Positions 60,237 through 64,000 of a stretch of DNA of 64,000 nt are shown piece after piece. The first letter of the stretch is position 1. Each line of letters starts with the position of its first letter. The DNA is from JAVBNW01 sp031551255. GTDB taxonomy: Bacteria > Bacillota > Clostridia > Christensenellales > UBA1750. The translations under genes were made by a program, and so were the position numbers. The stretch spans positions 1-64,000 of the forward strand of contig JAVBNW010000045.1 of the NCBI GenBank assembly GCA_031551255.1. Direction: 5' to 3'. The notes below the pieces were generated by a model. The model saw only the letters and a list, made by a program, of their open reading frames with translations. It ran no database searches and was not told the DNA's origin.

Positions 60237-60418
60237 GTTGTTGCGAGGGATACGGCGGCGGCCTGCAGCGCATCGTGCGTTTGGCCGATAAAGAAGGTGT
60301 CGGCCAGATTGTATACCAGCACCATCAGCATGGCGGTGATGGCGGGTATCGCGTTTTTCAGCACCGCCTTTGCGACCGGCGCGGAGTGGAACACTGCCAA
60401 AGATTGCTTATCGTTCAA
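60233..60418 (-). pseudogene. MATE multidrug efflux pump, 61-codon N-terminal remnant
   Basis: The frame reads a normal MATE start (AVAKAVLKNAIPAITAML-like stretch, VLVYNLADTFFIGQTHDALQ, AAAVSLAT) and then stops at 60233, after the first helix and a half. Full MATE proteins are about 450 residues. The missing 390 codons have been replaced by the phosphotransferase gene, which meets the cut at 60233-60236. It lies downstream of its MarR regulator, as intact mate genes often do. A 61-residue product cannot transport. Confidence 0.85.
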
Positions 60419-60507
60419 AATTTTATTTCTCCTTTAAATTTGATAGCGTAATTTCAATAGCTTGATATTGATATGAGTTTGCCAATACCCGCCGTTCTCG
60501 CGGGCAC

Positions 60508-60933
60508 TTATTCCATCGTATCGCTTACCTTTTTAAGTAGGCTAAAGAAAATGCCCCGCTCCGTTTCCGTGAGCCCGGCAAGGAGGGCCGCTTCCGCCTC
60601 CTTCATGTGCTGCTCGGCACTTTTGCAGTACTGCTCGCCTAACGGCGTGATCCTAACCACTTTTATGCGCCTATCGGAAGCGTCGCCAAAGCCTTCTACA
60701 AATCTCTTTTGTTCCAACCTTGCAACGATTCCGGCCGCCGTTGACTGTGCCACGCGTAAGATCCGCTCCAGCTCTTTCAGCGGCAATTGCCTCTCCGGAG
60801 TGTCGTTAAGCTCCACCAATGCGGATAGCTGTGCCATCGTCAAATCCTGACCGCGCAGTGCGTTGTTTGCTTGCCTTTCCATCCTATCGTGTATCTGCTT
60901 CATTAGCTTGCCGACTGAACGGTGCGATTGCAT
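60508..60933 (-). CDS. MarR-family transcriptional regulator
   Basis: A 141-residue winged-helix repressor (LTMAQLSALVELNDTPERQL, AQSTAAGIVARLEQKRFV recognition region, DRRIKVVRITPLG wing). It probably controls itself and the MATE gene downstream, of which only a remnant is left. ATG 60933 follows AGGAGG by eight bases; GTG 60942 lies within that ribosome site. A palindrome overlaps its promoter. Confidence 0.92.
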   Translation of the reverse strand: MQSHRSVGKLMKQIHDRMERQANNALRGQDLTMAQLSALVELNDTPERQLPLKELERILRVAQSTAAGIVARLEQKRFVEGFGDASDRRIKVVRITPLGEQYCKSAEQHMKEAEAALLAGLTETERGIFFSLLKKVSDTME

Positions 60934-60960
60934 GATCTGCACCTCCTCATATTCGATTAT

Positions 60961-60989
60961 ATGATAGCATGCTATCTTTTGAATGTCAA
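60961..60989 (-). promoter_or_regulatory. marR promoter with overlapping operator
   Basis: On the minus strand TTGACA (60989-60984), 17 bases, TATCAT (60966-60961). The perfect palindrome GATAGCATGCTATC (60963-60976) covers the -10 and half of the spacer, the expected site for MarR autorepression. Confidence 0.8.
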
Positions 60990-61156
60990 TAGCAAGCGAT
61001 CAATATTCTGTACCCATATCGATCGCTCACCGCCGTGCGCTGCCCGAGCAGCCGACGCTTGCGCAGCCGTTAAAGGCTTGCCGAATCCCCTGCCATTTAC
61101 ACGTGTGATGTGATATGCTTCTCTTAGCACAATATTTCTTGGAAGGGTGGGCGCAT

Positions 61157-62077
61157 ATGGGACCTGAGTTTTCTTTCTACACAAAAGCCGACTTTGGGCG
61201 CGTTCTTAGGTTTATGCACGAGATTCCGGATCAGGACGGTCTGCCCTACGAGGCTGTCCGTTTTCAGTTTTGCATGGGCTTGCATATCGATTTTGTCGAG
61301 GGCGGGCTTAAAGGCGGCTTTGAGAGGACGTGCGGTTTGTGGTCGGATGAGGACGGCATCGCCGCATTGGCGATGACGGAGGGCGGCACGCGCTGGGGGG
61401 AAACGTTTTTTCTGTTCCGCGCGCAGCGGGATGAGACGCCCGAGCTGATGCGCCGCATGTGCGAATTTGCCGAGCGGTTTACCAGCAAGGTATCGGAGGA
61501 TAGAAAGAGCAACGCATACAAGTTGTGCGTTCCACAGGGCGACGACGCGCTGGCAAGCTTCGTTGCAGAGCGGGGATACCAACGGACGAAAGACCGCGAA
61601 CGCCTGATGGTAAAAACCTATTCCCAAGCGGCCGGCCCCGCCGCTTTGCCGGAAGGCTTTATCATTAGAGACGCCCGCACGACGTCCCCGTTTTTTTCGG
61701 CGCTGGCCCATAACCATGCCTTCCGCTATTACCAGGCGAACGACGGCGGCGAAAAGGGATTTGAGGCGATCCGCACCATGCCGGGTTACCGGCCACAGCT
61801 CGATTTGGTGCTGTTTGACCCCGAGGGGCAGCCTGCAGGCCTGGCCAACTTCTGGGTAAACGAAAAAACGCGCACAGCGACGCTCGAACCGCTGGGCGTC
61901 GTGTGGTGGTATAGAAAGATGGGGCTTGGGAAGGCGCTGATTAACGAGGGCATCGCCAGAACGCGCCGCTTGGGCTGCGAGCGCATGATCGGCGGCGATC
62001 AACCGTTTTATTGGGCGCTCGGGTTTGAGGCGGTTCGCGAAAACTATTTCTGGGCATGGTCGTCGCAGGAAAATTAG
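61157..62077 (+). CDS. GNAT-family acetyltransferase
   Basis: A 306-residue protein. The C-terminal half is a GNAT domain (AGLANFWVNEKTRTATLEPL, then WYRKMGLGKALINEGIARTR, then FYWALGFEAVRENYFW). The N-terminal half looks like a second, degenerate GNAT domain. The substrate is unknown. GGAAGGGTGGG precedes ATG 61157. Transcribed alone, divergent from marR and convergent with cheB. Confidence 0.82.
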   Translation: MGPEFSFYTKADFGRVLRFMHEIPDQDGLPYEAVRFQFCMGLHIDFVEGGLKGGFERTCGLWSDEDGIAALAMTEGGTRWGETFFLFRAQRDETPELMRRMCEFAERFTSKVSEDRKSNAYKLCVPQGDDALASFVAERGYQRTKDRERLMVKTYSQAAGPAALPEGFIIRDARTTSPFFSALAHNHAFRYYQANDGGEKGFEAIRTMPGYRPQLDLVLFDPEGQPAGLANFWVNEKTRTATLEPLGVVWWYRKMGLGKALINEGIARTRRLGCERMIGGDQPFYWALGFEAVRENYFWAWSSQEN

Positions 62078-62115
62078 GGCGTGTCCCTATCGGCCGGATT
62101 GTATGGGACCTGCAC

Positions 62116-63150
62116 TTACGAGTTTCGCGTCATCAGATGCGAGCACAGCGCCTGGGCGATTTCATCCAGGGGCAGTTGCTCCTGCACTGCGCCCTTGGTA
62201 AAGGCCACCTTGGGCATGCCGTATACCATGGAGGAGGATTCATCCTGCCCGATGGTATAGCAGCCCTTTTTGCGCATCGACAGGAGGCCTTCCGCGCCGT
62301 CGGAGCCCATGCCGGTTAAGATGATGCCGATGGCCATAGAGCCCATGGAACCGGCTACCGATTCGAACAGCACGTCTACCGACGGGCAATGGCCGCTGAC
62401 GCGCTCTTCGCCGCGGCACCTGACGATGGGATGCATTTGCCCTGCCACCTTCTGCACCCGCATCTGAACTCCGCCGGGGGCCACCAGCGCGACGCCCGGA
62501 AGGATGTTCTCGCCATCCTTCGCCTCGCGCACGGTGAGTTGACAAATGCTGTTGAGCCTTTCGGCGTATACTTTGGTAAACACCGGCGGCATATGCTGCG
62601 TAATCACGATGCCCGGCATATTCCGCGGCAACTTTTTGAGCAAATGTTCGGTCGCCTCCGTACCGCCCGCCGACGCCCCAATGGCCACGATGCCTTGAAA
62701 ACGCGACGCAAACGGCAGGCCGGGGCGCCACTTATAACGCAGAGTGCTCATTGGCCGCGCGCCCAGGGAAGAGCCCTTGAGGCGCAGCGCCACATCCTGC
62801 GCAAATTTCCTATGCGTTTGCGGCGTATCGGTTTGCGGCAGCTTGAACACATCCGCCACATACATCTTAAGCTTATCGGCCATCGCATCATCCGCGCGAC
62901 ACACCAGGTACAAGGGGATAGGGAACTTTGACGCCTTTACGCGCTGGGCAAACAGGCGCATGTTAAAGCCCGTGATGCGGTTATCGCAAAGCGCTGCGTC
63001 CGCCGTCCCTCTTTCGATTGCGGCCAAGGCGTCGCGATCGGTAAATACGCTCGTCGCAACGTCCAGCTGGGGGTCGGCGGCGAGGTCTCTGGCCATAGCG
63101 GCGGCAAAGCCTGAGGACGACGCGAGAATCAGCACGCGTATCTTCTTCAT
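62116..63150 (-). CDS. cheB: chemotaxis methylesterase CheB with degenerate receiver
   Basis: A 344-residue protein. Residues 1-125 are a receiver-like domain and 150-344 the methylesterase (Ser160 in AIGASAGGTEA, His186 in VITQHMPP, Asp284 in GMGSDGAEG). Asp56 aligns with the phospho-acceptor and Lys103 with the conserved Lys, but the acidic pair is replaced (VLILASSSGF). Magnesium binding and phosphorylation by CheA are therefore doubtful, and activity may be constitutive or controlled otherwise. It demethylates receptor glutamates. It lies 49 bases downstream of cheR. Confidence 0.94.
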   Translation of the reverse strand: MKKIRVLILASSSGFAAAMARDLAADPQLDVATSVFTDRDALAAIERGTADAALCDNRITGFNMRLFAQRVKASKFPIPLYLVCRADDAMADKLKMYVADVFKLPQTDTPQTHRKFAQDVALRLKGSSLGARPMSTLRYKWRPGLPFASRFQGIVAIGASAGGTEATEHLLKKLPRNMPGIVITQHMPPVFTKVYAERLNSICQLTVREAKDGENILPGVALVAPGGVQMRVQKVAGQMHPIVRCRGEERVSGHCPSVDVLFESVAGSMGSMAIGIILTGMGSDGAEGLLSMRKKGCYTIGQDESSSMVYGMPKVAFTKGAVQEQLPLDEIAQALCSHLMTRNS

Positions 63151-63199
63151 CGCCGCCCCCTCCTTTCCGCAGCGCTTCCGCTTGCCCTATAGGATATGC

Positions 63200-64000
63200 T
63201 TATGAAGAGGAATTGCGCCGGTAAATGGCCGGCATCACATAATCAAAACGGGTTTTGAGGTTGGCGAGGGTTTCGGACAGGCCAATGAACAAATAACCGC
63301 CCGGCAAAAGCCATTCGTAATAACGGTCAACGAGCGCTTCGCGCGTTTTATTGTCGAAATAAATCATGACATTCCGGCAAAAGATTACGTGAAATTTCTT
63401 TTTGAAAGGAAAGGAGGTGTTCATGAGGTTGAGGTTTCCGAATACGACCTTATCCCTAAGATCGTCGCTGATGCGAAAAATGCCCGGTTCGACCGGTTTA
63501 AAGTAGCGCTTTTTGTATTGTTCGGGGAGAAGCTTCATTTCTTCCTCGGGATAAATGCCCTTGCGCGCGAGGCCTAGAACATTTTCGGAAATGTCGGTTG
63601 CTAAAATGGTCGTATCCCATTGGGAGAGGGCACTGCCGAAATATTCGTTTACCACCATGGCGGCGGTATAGGCTTCTTCGCCGGAGGAGCAGCCTGCGCT
63701 CCATATGCGCAAGTCCTTATCCTTGATGTGCGGCGCCCACTCGGGCAGCACCTTGTCGCGCAGAAAGCGGTAGTGCTGCTCCTCGCGCATGAAGTACGTA
63801 TAATTGGTGGAAAGGCGGGAGATTAATAGCGCGATTTCTTCCGGATTTTTTAGAGCATAGTCGATATAGGAGGTAAAATCCGCAAAGCCTTTGCGCTGAA
63901 TCATATTGCTGAGCCGGCCTTCGATGAGCGTTATTTTTTTTTCAAGGTTGATCCCGTAATTATCCTTCATATAGTTCTTCAGGCGTTGAAAATCTCTTTC
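63200..64000 (-). CDS. cheR: chemotaxis methyltransferase CheR (5' end outside window)
   Basis: The frame is open to the right edge. The ten codons before ATG 63970 (ERDFQRLKNY) continue the family's N-terminal helix, so the true start lies beyond 64000. The catalytic domain has the SAM loop IWSAGCSSGEEAY, ATDISENVLGLA and VIFCRNVMIYF. It adds methyl groups to chemoreceptor glutamates, opposing CheB. At least 266 residues are visible, near the full family length. Confidence 0.95.
   Translation of the reverse strand, partial: ERDFQRLKNYMKDNYGINLEKKITLIEGRLSNMIQRKGFADFTSYIDYALKNPEEIALLISRLSTNYTYFMREEQHYRFLRDKVLPEWAPHIKDKDLRIWSAGCSSGEEAYTAAMVVNEYFGSALSQWDTTILATDISENVLGLARKGIYPEEEMKLLPEQYKKRYFKPVEPGIFRISDDLRDKVVFGNLNLMNTSFPFKKKFHVIFCRNVMIYFDNKTREALVDRYYEWLLPGGYLFIGLSETLANLKTRFDYVMPAIYRRNSSS

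Overview
The window reads as chromosome of a motile, GC-rich, probably anaerobic Clostridia-type Firmicute. The signs are AGGAGG-type ribosome binding sites, a Bacillus/Clostridia-style flagellar block (two rod genes, YvyF-like, flgM, flgN, flgK, flgL, DUF6470, fliW, csrA), a YlqG/YlqH-like pair, cheC/cheD chemotaxis genes, a T-box leader before serS, a YtaF-like membrane protein, a DUF1540 peptide and a ferredoxin-dependent 2-oxoacid oxidoreductase. I cannot name a genus.

Layout. 1-2.0 kb: the end of an unknown gene, a long non-coding stretch with hairpins and repeats, and an esterase on the minus strand. 2.1-10.3 kb: a late flagellar operon from a sigma-28-like promoter through csrA, closed by a strong terminator; flgL is about twice the usual size. 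10.3-16.7 kb: aspS, a YtaF/MntP-like gene, two methyltransferases, a penicillin-binding-protein-like hydrolase, a streptomycin-kinase-like phosphotransferase and a DUF1540 peptide. 16.7-22.7 kb: cheC-cheD-cheY-cheA on the minus strand, divergent from a FliK-like gene and a stand-alone FlhB C-terminal domain. 22.7-29.6 kb: a GNAT gene behind what looks like a leader-peptide attenuator, a four-gene ferredoxin oxidoreductase operon, hpf, another GNAT and an enolase-superfamily gene. 29.6-31.3 kb: an AT-rich, frameshifted beta-lactamase-fold pseudogene. 31.3-39.1 kb: msrA, a chemoreceptor, a J-domain protein, an Fpg/Nei-like protein without the usual N-terminal proline, a WYL regulator and an AgrC-like kinase preceded by a coupled 29-residue basic peptide. 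39.2-47.5 kb: promoter, T-box and serS, then a sugar(-alcohol) catabolic cluster (class II aldolase, FGGY kinase, HAD phosphatase, MazG-like protein, GatD-like dehydrogenase, aldo/keto reductase). 47.6-54.2 kb: small proteins, a split chromate transporter, an esterase, and an MFS transporter coupled to an orphan DNA methyltransferase. 54.3-57.2 kb: RsmC-like methyltransferase, a fused RdgB-HD protein, another methyltransferase, tRNA-Gln and tRNA-Glu. 57.4-62.1 kb: small enzymes, a second antibiotic-kinase-like gene, and a MarR gene whose MATE pump partner is cut to 61 codons. 62.1-64 kb: cheB and the 3' part of cheR.

Non-coding highlights: three miniature inverted-repeat elements (127-166 bp) with different terminal repeats but a similar core; a repeat made of a GC-rich palindrome followed by 1, 2 or 4 units of 13 bp, two copies of it directly behind stop codons; and a hairpin repeat built on CCCAAAGAAAC, one copy of which supplies the last codons of the first esterase. 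No complete insertion sequence, CRISPR array or prophage was seen. The most system-like candidates are the attenuator before the GNAT gene at 22994, the peptide-kinase pair at 39 kb, and the miniature-element family.
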